The translations under genes were made by a program, and so were the position numbers. A DNA stretch of 64,000 nt, from the NCBI RefSeq assembly GCF_003265305.2, contig NZ_CP033459.1, positions 2,418,001-2,482,000 on the forward strand. Direction: 5' to 3'. The notes beneath the pieces were generated by a model. The model did not search any database. It was not told where the DNA came from and saw nothing but the letters and a program-made list of their open reading frames with translations. The stretch comes from Pseudoprevotella muciniphila. GTDB taxonomy: Bacteria; Bacteroidota; Bacteroidia; Bacteroidales; Bacteroidaceae. This document shows positions 43,828-51,211 of the stretch, in pieces. How positions within the stretch are numbered: position 1 is the first letter of the stretch; each line of letters begins with the position of its first letter.

Positions 43828-44670
43828 CTATTTGTAACTTGTTGCAGTAACGCATTCCACTATTGCGACCACCTCAGCAGCCGCTTTCACATCGTGTACG
43901 CGGAGAATGTTGGCACCTTTGAGCAGTGCTATGGTGTTGAGTGCTGTGGTGCCGTTGAGTGCTTCCTGTGGCGTAGTGTCGAGTAACTTGTAAATCATCG
44001 ATTTGCGGGATATGCCTACGAGTATGGGGACTTCGAACTCTCTGAACATCTGCAAGTTGCTCATTAGTTCGTAGTTGTGTGCGAGTGTCTTGCCGAAACC
44101 AAATCCAGGGTCAAGGATAATGTCGTTCAGACCCATGTCGTGAAGTCTGTTGATTTTTTCTGAAAAGTAGAGGAACACCTCTCTGATAAGGTCGTCGTAG
44201 TGTGGTTCGTCCTGCATGTCTTGTGGTGTACCTTTGATGTGTGTCAGGACGTATGGCACATTCAGTTTTGCCACAGTTTCAAACATACGGTTGTCCATCG
44301 TTCCGCCAGAGATGTCGTTGACGATGCCCACGCCATATTCTTCCACGCACATTTTCGCCACATCGGCGCGAAAAGTGTCAACACTGACGATGGCATCGGG
44401 CAATTCCTTGCGCAGCAGTCCCAATGCCTTGTGCAGTCGCTTCATTTCCTCTTCCTCGCTCACTTCTTCTGCGCCAGGGCGTGTGGAATATGCGCCGACG
44501 TCGATGATTGTTCCGCCCTCTTCCAAAATTTGTCGGGCGCGCGAAACGATGTCCCGTTCAATCGTCTTCCGGCTTTCGGCATAGAAAGAGTCAGGCGTGA
44601 TGTTCAGAATGCCCATCACGCAAGGCTTCTGCAGGTCGAGCAGAGTACCGTTGATGTTTATTGTGGTCAT
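43828..44670 (-). CDS. folP: Dihydropteroate synthase
   Basis: 280 residues, a TIM-barrel enzyme that joins dihydropterin pyrophosphate to p-aminobenzoate in folate synthesis. The pterin site MGILNITPDSFY is at 18-30, IVNDISGG lies mid-protein, DPGFGFGKTLAHNYELM binds the pterin, and VGISRKSMI near residue 220 is the substrate Arg-Lys loop. The C-terminal R-x-H (LRVHD) is present. It follows the hexapeptide acyltransferase by 9 bases in the same direction, so they are co-transcribed. It is the sulfonamide target. Confidence 0.95.
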   Translation of the reverse strand: MTTININGTLLDLQKPCVMGILNITPDSFYAESRKTIERDIVSRARQILEEGGTIIDVGAYSTRPGAEEVSEEEEMKRLHKALGLLRKELPDAIVSVDTFRADVAKMCVEEYGVGIVNDISGGTMDNRMFETVAKLNVPYVLTHIKGTPQDMQDEPHYDDLIREVFLYFSEKINRLHDMGLNDIILDPGFGFGKTLAHNYELMSNLQMFREFEVPILVGISRKSMIYKLLDTTPQEALNGTTALNTIALLKGANILRVHDVKAAAEVVAIVECVTATSYK

Positions 44671-44679
44671 AAAACTGTT

Positions 44680-45288
44680 TTATTTTTCCTCGAAAGGGTA
44701 GGGGTGAAGGATGAGTTCGGGGTGTGTCTTGTCGGAAATACGTCGTGCCGGATTGCCTGCAGCAGTGCTATTTGCCGGTATGTCCTTAACAACGACCGAA
44801 CCCGCTCCAATCGTACTGCCGCTGCCTATTTTTACACTATCTACGATGGCAGTGTTTGGCCCGATGTAAACATTGTTGCCTATTGTTGCCGCTTCTTCCG
44901 AATGGGAACCGATGGTAGTAAATTGGAAAATATCGACATTGTTGCCGATAATGGCTTTCCTGTTGATGACTATGCCGCAGCAATGGTGGATATTGAAGCC
45001 GTAGCCGATGCGGGTACCCGCCTTAATGAAAAGACCGTATTTCTTAAAGCCGTGCATGCGCCAGCGGGTGAAAGGAAACAGCCAGCCCTTGTGTTCGCAG
45101 AGGCGCATGTAGATGCTGAAGCGCATACTCGTGCGTGTGATGCTACCTATCCATATCTTCAGAAAACTTGCCTGCTTGCCGCTATGGCGGTAATAGTCGC
45201 TCTTTATGAGTTTGATGCAGTCCTTGTAATTCTCTGGGATAGGAATACTGATTTTTTCGCCTGAAAGGTCGTAAGTTTCTTGTTTCAT
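44680..45288 (-). CDS. Left-handed beta-helix (hexapeptide) O-acetyltransferase
   Basis: About 202 residues from the ATG at 45288. An N-terminal helical part (IKLIKSDYYRHSGKQ then RTSMRFSIYMRL) precedes hexapeptide repeats from about residue 95: IKAGTRIGYGFNIHH, VINRKAIIGNNVDIFQ, TIGNNVYIGPNTAIVDSV and IGSGSTIGAGSVVVKD. It ends in AAGNPARRI. This pattern fits serine acetyltransferase-like or polysaccharide O-acetyltransferase enzymes; the N-terminus is like that of the serine acetyltransferase group but substrate is not settled. It has a promoter box at 45306-45313 and drives folP downstream. Confidence 0.85.
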   Translation of the reverse strand: MKQETYDLSGEKISIPIPENYKDCIKLIKSDYYRHSGKQASFLKIWIGSITRTSMRFSIYMRLCEHKGWLFPFTRWRMHGFKKYGLFIKAGTRIGYGFNIHHCCGIVINRKAIIGNNVDIFQFTTIGSHSEEAATIGNNVYIGPNTAIVDSVKIGSGSTIGAGSVVVKDIPANSTAAGNPARRISDKTHPELILHPYPFEEK

Positions 45289-45305
45289 CGTTTGCAATTT
45301 GTTTG

Positions 45306-45313
45306 CAAAAATA
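45306..45313 (-). promoter_or_regulatory. TAnnTTTG box for the acetyltransferase-folP unit
   Basis: TATTTTTG on the - strand lies 17 bases before the acetyltransferase start, giving a short leader. Confidence 0.55.
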
Positions 45314-45369
45314 GCGAAATGCTTTCAAATGTCAGTCCCGAAGAATGTGTCAATCTGTAAAAACTTTTG

Positions 45370-45377
45370 TAATTTTG
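45370..45377 (+). promoter_or_regulatory. TAnnTTTG box for murF
   Basis: TAATTTTG lies 25 bases before the murF start and is divergent from the acetyltransferase promoter about 60 bases away. Confidence 0.6.
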
Positions 45378-45402
45378 CCAAAACAAATATGATAATAAGG
45401 TT

Positions 45403-46701
45403 ATGATGACTATCGAACAACTTTACAGTTTATATCTCGAACACCCCGTTGTAACGACTGATACACGCGATTTGCCCGAAGGGTCAGTCTTCTTTGCCTT
45501 GAAAGGGAATACGTTTAATGGCAACAACTTCGCCCTGCAGGCCTTGGAGAAGGGATGTGCATACGCTGTGGTGGATGAACCTTCGCTCGATGGCAAGGAC
45601 GAACGGCTCATTCTCGTGGACGACGTACTGACCACTATGCAAGAACTCGCACGGCACCACCGCCGCGCACTCGGGCTACCCATTCTTGAAATAACGGGAA
45701 CAAATGGCAAGACCACCACGAAAGAACTCTGTGCAGCGGTGCTCGCAAAGAAGTACAACTTGCTCTATACGCTCGGCAATCTGAACAACCATATCGGTGT
45801 ACCGAAAACATTGCTCCGCCTGAACAAGGAACACGAAATGGCAGTCATCGAGACAGGTGCCAATCACCCGGGCGAAATCAAGACTCTGGCAGAAATAGTG
45901 GAACCCGACTGTGGGCTGATAACGAATGTGGGTAAGGCGCATCTCGAGGGCTTTGGCTCGTTCGAGGGGGTGATGCGTACGAAAGGTGAACTCTACGACA
46001 ACCTGCGCGCCTCGGGAGGATTCCTGTTCCTGCACGGCGATAACCCCTATCTCGGCAAGATGGCAGAGGGTATGACTGCCGTTACTTACGGCACTCCCGG
46101 GCGAGGCTACGACGTTGAAGGCGAAGCAGTAGAGGGCAGCGCTTTTCTCAAACTGCGCTGGCGGGTGAAGGATGGCGTATGGCACGAAGCACAGACGCAT
46201 CTTATAGGTGCCTACAATGCCGACAATGCTTTGGCTGCAGTCGCAGTGGGACACCATTTCGGGGTTGCACAAGAAGATATCAACGCAGCCTTGTCGGAAT
46301 ATGTGCCCACAAACAACCGTTCTGAACTGAGGATTACGGAAAGGAACGAACTCATAGTGGATGCCTACAATGCCAACCCCACCAGTATGGCTGCGGCATT
46401 GCAAAACTTCAAGGGCATACACCACGACCACAAGATGCTCATTCTCGGCGAAATGCGGGAACTCGGCGCGGTGTCAGAGCAGGAACATGCCAATATCATC
46501 AGAATGATCGACGAAATGGATTGCAAGACAGTATGGCTCGTAGGAGAAAATTTCCGGAAAGTGGCAGGAGATAAGTATGTCTGCTTCAAGGACGTGGAGG
46601 AAGTAAAGGACAGACTGAAATCAGAATCCGTTTCAAGTCGACTGATTCTCATCAAGGGTAGCAACGGCACACGTCTCTTCGAATTGCCGGAACTGCTGTG
46701 A
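45403..46701 (+). CDS. murF: UDP-MurNAc-tripeptide--D-Ala-D-Ala ligase
   Basis: 432 residues. The N-terminal substrate domain begins near VTTDTRDLPEGSVFFALKG (UDP-binding), the central ATPase has ITGTNGKTTTKEL (P-loop), the Mur-ligase signatures IETGANHPGEI and LITNVGKAHLEGFGS follow, and the C-terminal domain has VDAYNANPTSMAAAL. The enzyme adds D-Ala-D-Ala to UDP-MurNAc-tripeptide, the last cytoplasmic step of peptidoglycan precursor synthesis. It stands alone, outside a large division cluster, as often in Bacteroidetes, and is followed by the tRNA-Lys terminator on the other strand. Confidence 0.95.
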   Translation: MMTIEQLYSLYLEHPVVTTDTRDLPEGSVFFALKGNTFNGNNFALQALEKGCAYAVVDEPSLDGKDERLILVDDVLTTMQELARHHRRALGLPILEITGTNGKTTTKELCAAVLAKKYNLLYTLGNLNNHIGVPKTLLRLNKEHEMAVIETGANHPGEIKTLAEIVEPDCGLITNVGKAHLEGFGSFEGVMRTKGELYDNLRASGGFLFLHGDNPYLGKMAEGMTAVTYGTPGRGYDVEGEAVEGSAFLKLRWRVKDGVWHEAQTHLIGAYNADNALAAVAVGHHFGVAQEDINAALSEYVPTNNRSELRITERNELIVDAYNANPTSMAAALQNFKGIHHDHKMLILGEMRELGAVSEQEHANIIRMIDEMDCKTVWLVGENFRKVAGDKYVCFKDVEEVKDRLKSESVSSRLILIKGSNGTRLFELPELL

Positions 46702-46769
46702 CAGGTGAGGGTTTTTAGGGTCTTTAAGGATCTTAAGGTATTTAAGGTCCTTTGAGTCCTTACTTAAAT

Positions 46770-46803
46770 TCAAATAAAAGAAGGAGACCGTAAGTCTCCT
46801 TCT
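46770..46803 (-). terminator. tRNA-Lys terminator
   Basis: On the - strand a 10-bp stem AGAAGGAGAC / GTCTCCTTCT with a 5-base loop is followed by TTTTATTT. It may also serve murF from the other side. Confidence 0.7.
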
Positions 46804-46807
46804 GAAG

Positions 46808-46880
46808 TGATCCGCTTGGGGCTCGAACCCAAGACCCCAACATTAAAAGTGTTGTGCTCTACCAACTGAGCTAGCGGATC
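46808..46880 (-). tRNA. tRNA-Lys (TTT)
   Basis: A complete cloverleaf on the - strand: acceptor GATCCGC / GCGGATC, D arm GCTC..GAGC, anticodon stem CAACA / TGTTG with loop CTTTTAA (anticodon TTT), and T arm CTTGG-GTTCGAG-CCCAAG. CCA is not encoded. A TATCTTTG box lies upstream at 46904-46911. Confidence 0.95.
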
Positions 46881-46903
46881 GCCTTTGTGCGTTTAAGCGG
46901 GTG

Positions 46904-46911
46904 CAAAGATA
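46904..46911 (-). promoter_or_regulatory. TAnnTTTG box for tRNA-Lys
   Basis: TATCTTTG on the - strand lies 24 bases before the tRNA. Confidence 0.55.
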
Positions 46912-47014
46912 CGCCTTTTTTGATGAAAACAAGCAAAAAAACAAATAAATTTCAGTTTTTTTGAAAAAAAATCGTAAAAATACTGCACTTCTGTGTATAA
47001 AGTGCATTCGTCGG

Positions 47015-48220
47015 CTATATCTTCGGCGTATCGTCCGCTTTTGTACTCGCAGGTTGCTCTCCGGTCGTCGCCTCGTCGGCATTGGCGGCAGGCACGGCTT
47101 GCAGTTGTTTAGGCAGGGCGTCAGTCTCTGTCTGCGAACTCACTTCGGCGTCTATCTCGCTGATGTAGCGCTTATAGTAACTGATGATGATGGTCGTAAC
47201 GGGCAGCGCCAGGATAAGCCCGATGATGCCCAGTATGTATGCCCCCACAGAGAGCGAAAGGAGTACGATGGCAGGGCGCAGACCCATCATCTTGCCCATG
47301 ATGCGGGGCGTGAAGATGGTGTCTTGCAGTATCTGAACCACTAAATAGACAAGGCATACACCACCGATGAGCATCCAGAAGTTATCGCCCGTCTTCGCCG
47401 CCTGAAGCAGGGCGAGTATGGTGGCAGGCAGGAAGCCCACCACTTGCAGGTAAGGCACGAAACTAATCACGCCGATAAATACACCCAGTGCTATAGGGGC
47501 AGGGAAACCGATGATGACGAAGCCGATGACGAACATCACGGTGTTGCTCAGTGCCACGAGCGACTGCCCGCGGAAGAAATGCCCCATGCTGTTGTCCACG
47601 TCGTTCATCAGCGTCCTGACAAAAGGCTGACGGTGCTTGGGCGCCATTTTTACGAAGCCCTCCGAGAAGTGTTCATAGTCGAGCAGCAGGAAGAAGAGGT
47701 AGAGCAGGGCGATGAGCGATGCCACGATGCTCACTATTGTGCCGGCTGTGGTCCAGAGGAAGTCCCACACCTGCGGCACGGTGTCCTTAATCAGGTTTTG
47801 CACGTCCTCTTTCAGCAGCAGTTTCTTCAAATCGTACTGACCGAAGGTCTGACGGAAAAAATTCTCGATGAAATCGGGGATATTTGCATTTCTCGTCCCG
47901 TTCTCTATGAAGTTGATTGCCACGCTCTTGATGTTCCCCACCTCTTCTATCAGCACGGGCAGGATAAGCAGTACCACCCCCGACACGAGAGCAATGGCGA
48001 GCAGCAGCGTGATGATGATGCTCACCACGCGGTTGCGCAGGTGGCATTTGTACTGGAAGAACTTCACCACAGGGAAGAGCATGTAAGCCAGCATCCACGC
48101 TATGAAGAAGGGCAGCAGCACGGGCCACAGATAGCGTATCAGGAAGTAGCCCGCCACGAGTGCACCTACGAAGAACAGGGCACGGGCAAAGGTGTCGAAT
48201 GTTATTTCTCGTTTCTTCAT
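47015..48220 (-). CDS. AI-2E family / PerM-type membrane protein
   Basis: About 401 residues from the ATG at 48220 (MKKREITFDTFARALFF). It has the PerM layout: two N-terminal helices (LVAGYFLIRYLWPVLLPFFI) and a third (VVSIIITLLLAIALVSGVVL), a large extracytoplasmic loop, and four to five C-terminal helices with the conserved MSFVPYLQVVG-like and GFPAPIALGVFIGVISF. The C-terminal tail is Ala/Glu/Thr-rich. Members are thought to be channels or exporters (some Na+/H+-linked); the AI-2 link is not general, so the substrate is open. It is divergent from rsmI, with promoter boxes at 48249-48256 (this gene) and 48290-48297. Confidence 0.85.
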   Translation of the reverse strand: MKKREITFDTFARALFFVGALVAGYFLIRYLWPVLLPFFIAWMLAYMLFPVVKFFQYKCHLRNRVVSIIITLLLAIALVSGVVLLILPVLIEEVGNIKSVAINFIENGTRNANIPDFIENFFRQTFGQYDLKKLLLKEDVQNLIKDTVPQVWDFLWTTAGTIVSIVASLIALLYLFFLLLDYEHFSEGFVKMAPKHRQPFVRTLMNDVDNSMGHFFRGQSLVALSNTVMFVIGFVIIGFPAPIALGVFIGVISFVPYLQVVGFLPATILALLQAAKTGDNFWMLIGGVCLVYLVVQILQDTIFTPRIMGKMMGLRPAIVLLSLSVGAYILGIIGLILALPVTTIIISYYKRYISEIDAEVSSQTETDALPKQLQAVPAANADEATTGEQPASTKADDTPKI

Positions 48221-48248
48221 CGTCTTTCCGGAATAGTATGTAACGATG

Positions 48249-48256
48249 CAAAAGTA
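48249..48256 (-). promoter_or_regulatory. TAnnTTTG box for the PerM-type gene
   Basis: TACTTTTG on the - strand lies 29 bases before the start and is back to back with the rsmI box. Confidence 0.55.
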
Positions 48257-48289
48257 GGACAAAATTCCCGCATTTACGATTTTAAATGC

Positions 48290-48297
48290 TAATTTTG
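48290..48297 (+). promoter_or_regulatory. TAnnTTTG box for rsmI
   Basis: TAATTTTG lies 25 bases before the rsmI start and diverges from the PerM-type promoter. Confidence 0.55.
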
Positions 48298-48321
48298 CTT
48301 GAAAATACAGATAAAAATCCC

Positions 48322-49038
48322 ATGCTCACACTCGTTCCAACGCCCGTAGGCAATCTCGACGACATCACCATGCGCGCCATCAAGGTGCTCAAGGCAGTTG
48401 ATGTCATTCTCTGCGAAGATACGCGTACCTCCGGCATATTGCTCAAGCATTTCGGCATAGAAGGACGCCTCATGTCGCACCATAAGTTCAACGAGCACAA
48501 AACGGCACACGCCCTCGCACAGCGCATGGCGGCAGGCGAACAGATGGCACTCGTCACCGATGCCGGCACGCCTGCAGTGAGCGACCCGGGCTTCCTGCTC
48601 GTGCGCGAGTGTGTGGAGCAGGGCGTGGAAGTGCAGTGCCTGCCGGGAGCAACCGCTTTTGTACCCGCTCTGGCATGTTCCGGACTCCCTTGTGAGCGTT
48701 TCACGTTCGAGGGGTTCCTGCCACAGAAGAAGGGAAGGCAGACGCGCCTCAGGGAACTCGCCGAAGAGCCCCGCACCATGATTTTCTACGAGTCGCCCCA
48801 CCGCGTGGTAAAGACGCTCGGACAGTTCGCCGAGTTCTTCGGACCGGACCGCCGCGCCTCCGTCTCGCGCGAAATAAGCAAGATACACGAGCAGACAGTC
48901 CGCGGAACGCTGGAAGAACTCCTTGCCCATTTTTCCGGGAACGAACCGCGCGGCGAGTTCGTCATCATCGTGGAAGGATTAGGAAGAATGAAGGGATCAG
49001 TAAATCCCTTAAGGTCTAAAGAGTCCCCCGAAAGTTAA
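48322..49038 (+). CDS. rsmI: 16S rRNA (cytidine(1402)-2'-O)-methyltransferase
   Basis: About 238 residues from the ATG at 48322 (MLTLVPTPVGNLDDITMRAI). The methyltransferase core of the tetrapyrrole-methylase fold shows the nucleotide motifs TPVGNLDDIT, LCEDTRTSGILL, ALVTDAGTPAVSDPG and LPGATAFVPALACSGLP. The enzyme methylates the ribose of C1402 in 16S rRNA with SAM, in the cytoplasm. It is a little shorter than the 280-residue norm because the C-terminal domain is reduced. It is followed by a separate promoter for the coiled-coil lipoprotein. Confidence 0.93.
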   Translation: MLTLVPTPVGNLDDITMRAIKVLKAVDVILCEDTRTSGILLKHFGIEGRLMSHHKFNEHKTAHALAQRMAAGEQMALVTDAGTPAVSDPGFLLVRECVEQGVEVQCLPGATAFVPALACSGLPCERFTFEGFLPQKKGRQTRLRELAEEPRTMIFYESPHRVVKTLGQFAEFFGPDRRASVSREISKIHEQTVRGTLEELLAHFSGNEPRGEFVIIVEGLGRMKGSVNPLRSKESPES

Positions 49039-49086
49039 ATAATCAAAAAAAACAGCCGTATAAACACCAAAATAGCCAAAAGGTAT

Positions 49087-49094
49087 TACTTTTG
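49087..49094 (+). promoter_or_regulatory. TAnnTTTG box for the coiled-coil lipoprotein
   Basis: TACTTTTG lies 94 bases before the start at 49188, leaving a longer AT-rich leader. Confidence 0.5.
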
Positions 49095-49187
49095 CAGCGC
49101 AGAACTCTACATAAAGGTGTCATAGAGCACCTTTTTAAACTTTACAAAACATTATTCATCAAAAAAACAGCAAAACCGAACAAAAAG

Positions 49188-50186
49188 ATGAAAAAATTAC
49201 TGATACTGATGCTGGGCGTAACGCTCCTCGCAGGTTGCGAGCCTAAGAAGAAGGGTAACAGCGACAAACTCGCCAGTGAAGTACGCTACGACTCGCTCCT
49301 GCAAGCCTTCGAGCAGTCCAAGAACGAATCGGGCGACCTCATAGAGACCATGAATCAGATAGAGGCAGGCTTTGAAGAACTCACCGAAGTGGAAGGCACA
49401 GTCAACCAGATTAAGGAGGGTGGGGTAACATCAGCCAACCGCGAACGCATCATACAGATGATGGCGCAACTGCAGCAGACCATGAAACTCAACAAGGAGC
49501 GCATAGCAGAACTCGAAGAGCAACTCCGCGTGGCTCAGCAGGCAGACCCCAAACTGCGTGAGGCTACGGAGAAGAAAATACAGAACTACGAGACACTCTT
49601 GGCGCAGAAAGAAAGTTCCATAGCAGCACTCATGGCAGAACTCAAGCGAAAGGATGCCACCATTGCACAGAAAGAGGCGGAAATCACAGACCTCAGCGTG
49701 AAGAACACCGACCTCACCACGCGCAATGCCGACCTGCACGCCAAAAATGAGGAACTCGGCGCGAAGAACACCGAACTCGGACAGAAAAACGACGAACTGG
49801 CGAGCCAGAACCGCGCAAAGGATGCCACCATAGCAGCTAATAAGGAAGACATAGCCAGCAAGGCAAAGACCATTGCCAATCAGGATCAGGCAATGCACAC
49901 CGCCTACTACGTCTTCGGCACAAAGCGCGAACTCAAGGCACAGCACATCCTCGAGGACGGACAGGTGATGCGCTCAAAGAACATGAATCAGGACTATTTC
50001 ACCAAGATAGACCTCCGCGTAACAAAAACCATAAAACTCTATTCCAAGAAAGCGCAAATCTACACCAACCACCCCGCTGGGTCCTACACACTCGACAAGG
50101 ACGAACAGGGGCAGTACACCCTGCGCATAACCGACCCGCAGCGCTTCTGGAGCGCAAGCAGATACCTCGTAGTCATGGTGAAATAA
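49188..50186 (+). CDS. Coiled-coil lipoprotein
   Basis: 332 residues from the ATG at 49188. The lipobox is LLAGC (Cys near 17). From about residue 35 to 230 it is a long coiled coil with heptad-like repeats and tandem, near-identical segments such as NTDLTTRNADL, HAKNEELGAKN and TELGQKNDEL. A conserved compact C-terminal domain (about 240-332) has YYVFGTKRELKAQ, IDLRVTKTIKLYSKKA and FWSASRYLVVMV. It is anchored in the outer or inner membrane and could link envelope layers. The C-terminal domain recurs in Bacteroidetes proteins of unknown role; no enzymatic motif is visible. Confidence 0.8.
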   Translation: MKKLLILMLGVTLLAGCEPKKKGNSDKLASEVRYDSLLQAFEQSKNESGDLIETMNQIEAGFEELTEVEGTVNQIKEGGVTSANRERIIQMMAQLQQTMKLNKERIAELEEQLRVAQQADPKLREATEKKIQNYETLLAQKESSIAALMAELKRKDATIAQKEAEITDLSVKNTDLTTRNADLHAKNEELGAKNTELGQKNDELASQNRAKDATIAANKEDIASKAKTIANQDQAMHTAYYVFGTKRELKAQHILEDGQVMRSKNMNQDYFTKIDLRVTKTIKLYSKKAQIYTNHPAGSYTLDKDEQGQYTLRITDPQRFWSASRYLVVMVK

Positions 50187-50248
50187 CAATAATGAACGAA
50201 ATAACGTCATAACGAAATACCGTAATAACGAAACAACGAATCAGAATC

Positions 50249-50893
50249 ATGAAAAAACTCACAGCATTATTATTGGCAACCGCCTTGGTAACGACGAGTT
50301 GCGAATCTTACGAACAATTCTGGGGCACTGCCACCGGTGCAGGCATCGGCGGCATGTTCGGCTCCGCAATAGGCGGCATCATGGGCGGACCGCGTGGCTC
50401 CGACGCAGGTGCTGTCATAGGTATGGTAACGGGTGCCGTGGTAGGCGCAGCAGCCACCTCGCCCGAAGTGATGGACGAAACAGCGCGCCGACCGTCATCT
50501 AAAGGCGACGTGCGCTACGACAACGACTATGCTTACACCACACCCACATCGCTCTACAACTACATCGAGGTGCAAAACGTAAGTTTCTCCGACAAGAACA
50601 ACAACCACATGATCGATGCCGGCGAAGTGGCATACGTCACGATGGAAATCTACAACCGCAGTTCCGAGACCATGTACGATGTGGCACCTCAGGTAACGTG
50701 CGACAACAAGCGCGTACTCATATCACCCACAGCCATCGTCAGCCAACTCGACAGCGGAAAGGGTGTGAAGTATAAAGCCATGGTCAAGGGTGCAGACAAC
50801 CTCCGCAACGGCACAGCCAAGTTCACCGTAGCCTTCGGCTCAGGCAGCAACCGCGTAGTAGCCAAGACGTTTACCCTGAACACAGGCAAATAA
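50249..50893 (+). CDS. Glycine-zipper lipoprotein
   Basis: 214 residues. The lipoprotein signal is ATALVTTSCES. Then comes a glycine-zipper segment (GTATGAGIGGMFGSAIGGIM, about 27-72) that could insert into a membrane. The C-terminal half from about 100 is an Ig-like beta domain with NNYIEVQNVSFSDKNNNHM-like and ELYNRSSETMYDV, the pattern of CARDB/DUF11-like adhesin modules. It follows the coiled-coil lipoprotein by 62 bases on the same strand and precedes a strong terminator. A structural envelope role is likely; details cannot be read. Confidence 0.8.
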   Translation: MKKLTALLLATALVTTSCESYEQFWGTATGAGIGGMFGSAIGGIMGGPRGSDAGAVIGMVTGAVVGAAATSPEVMDETARRPSSKGDVRYDNDYAYTTPTSLYNYIEVQNVSFSDKNNNHMIDAGEVAYVTMEIYNRSSETMYDVAPQVTCDNKRVLISPTAIVSQLDSGKGVKYKAMVKGADNLRNGTAKFTVAFGSGSNRVVAKTFTLNTGK

Positions 50894-50921
50894 CCGCCAC
50901 TAACCACATACACCCAATCCC

Positions 50922-50954
50922 CCACGTGACCGTTATCGGTCGCGTGGTTTTTTT
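50922..50954 (+). terminator. Rho-independent terminator after glycine-zipper lipoprotein
   Basis: An 11-bp stem CCACGTGACCG / CGGTCGCGTGG (one T-G pair) has a 4-base loop and is followed by TTTTTTT. It ends the lipoprotein transcription unit. Confidence 0.85.
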
Positions 50955-51074
50955 GTCTCCCCCCCCTATCTCTCTCATCGCCTTTTTGCAAACTCGCCTT
51001 TACAAACAATCCTCAAATAAACAAAAATTATAGAAAAATAACAATTTTTCCATGCGCCTTCCTGATTAAATCCG

Positions 51075-51082
51075 TATATTTG
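51075..51082 (+). promoter_or_regulatory. TAnnTTTG box for the giant secreted protein
   Basis: TATATTTG matches the Bacteroidetes -7 element, with an AT-rich upstream segment, giving a leader of about 125 bases. Confidence 0.55.
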
Positions 51083-51211
51083 CAACCGCATAGAACGTAT
51101 GCTTATATGCCCAACGGCCACAGAACAACGACCGCAGACATACAGACATCATTCTGCAACATCAAGCAACTCAGAAGTTTATATAGTAATTTAAAAAATA
51201 ATTATTGTTTT

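Larger units (their letters stand above)
50894..51211. other. 318-base intergenic stretch with terminator and promoter
   Basis: The stretch holds the terminator at 50922-50954, a C8 run near 50960, a TAnnTTTG box at 51075-51082, and a 129-base leader before the giant gene. No gene is seen. Confidence 0.6.

Noticed and set aside
50955..50970. C8 run as a phase-variation tract
   Set aside because: It lies just after a terminator in non-coding DNA and over 100 bases from the next promoter box, so a length change has no evident effect.
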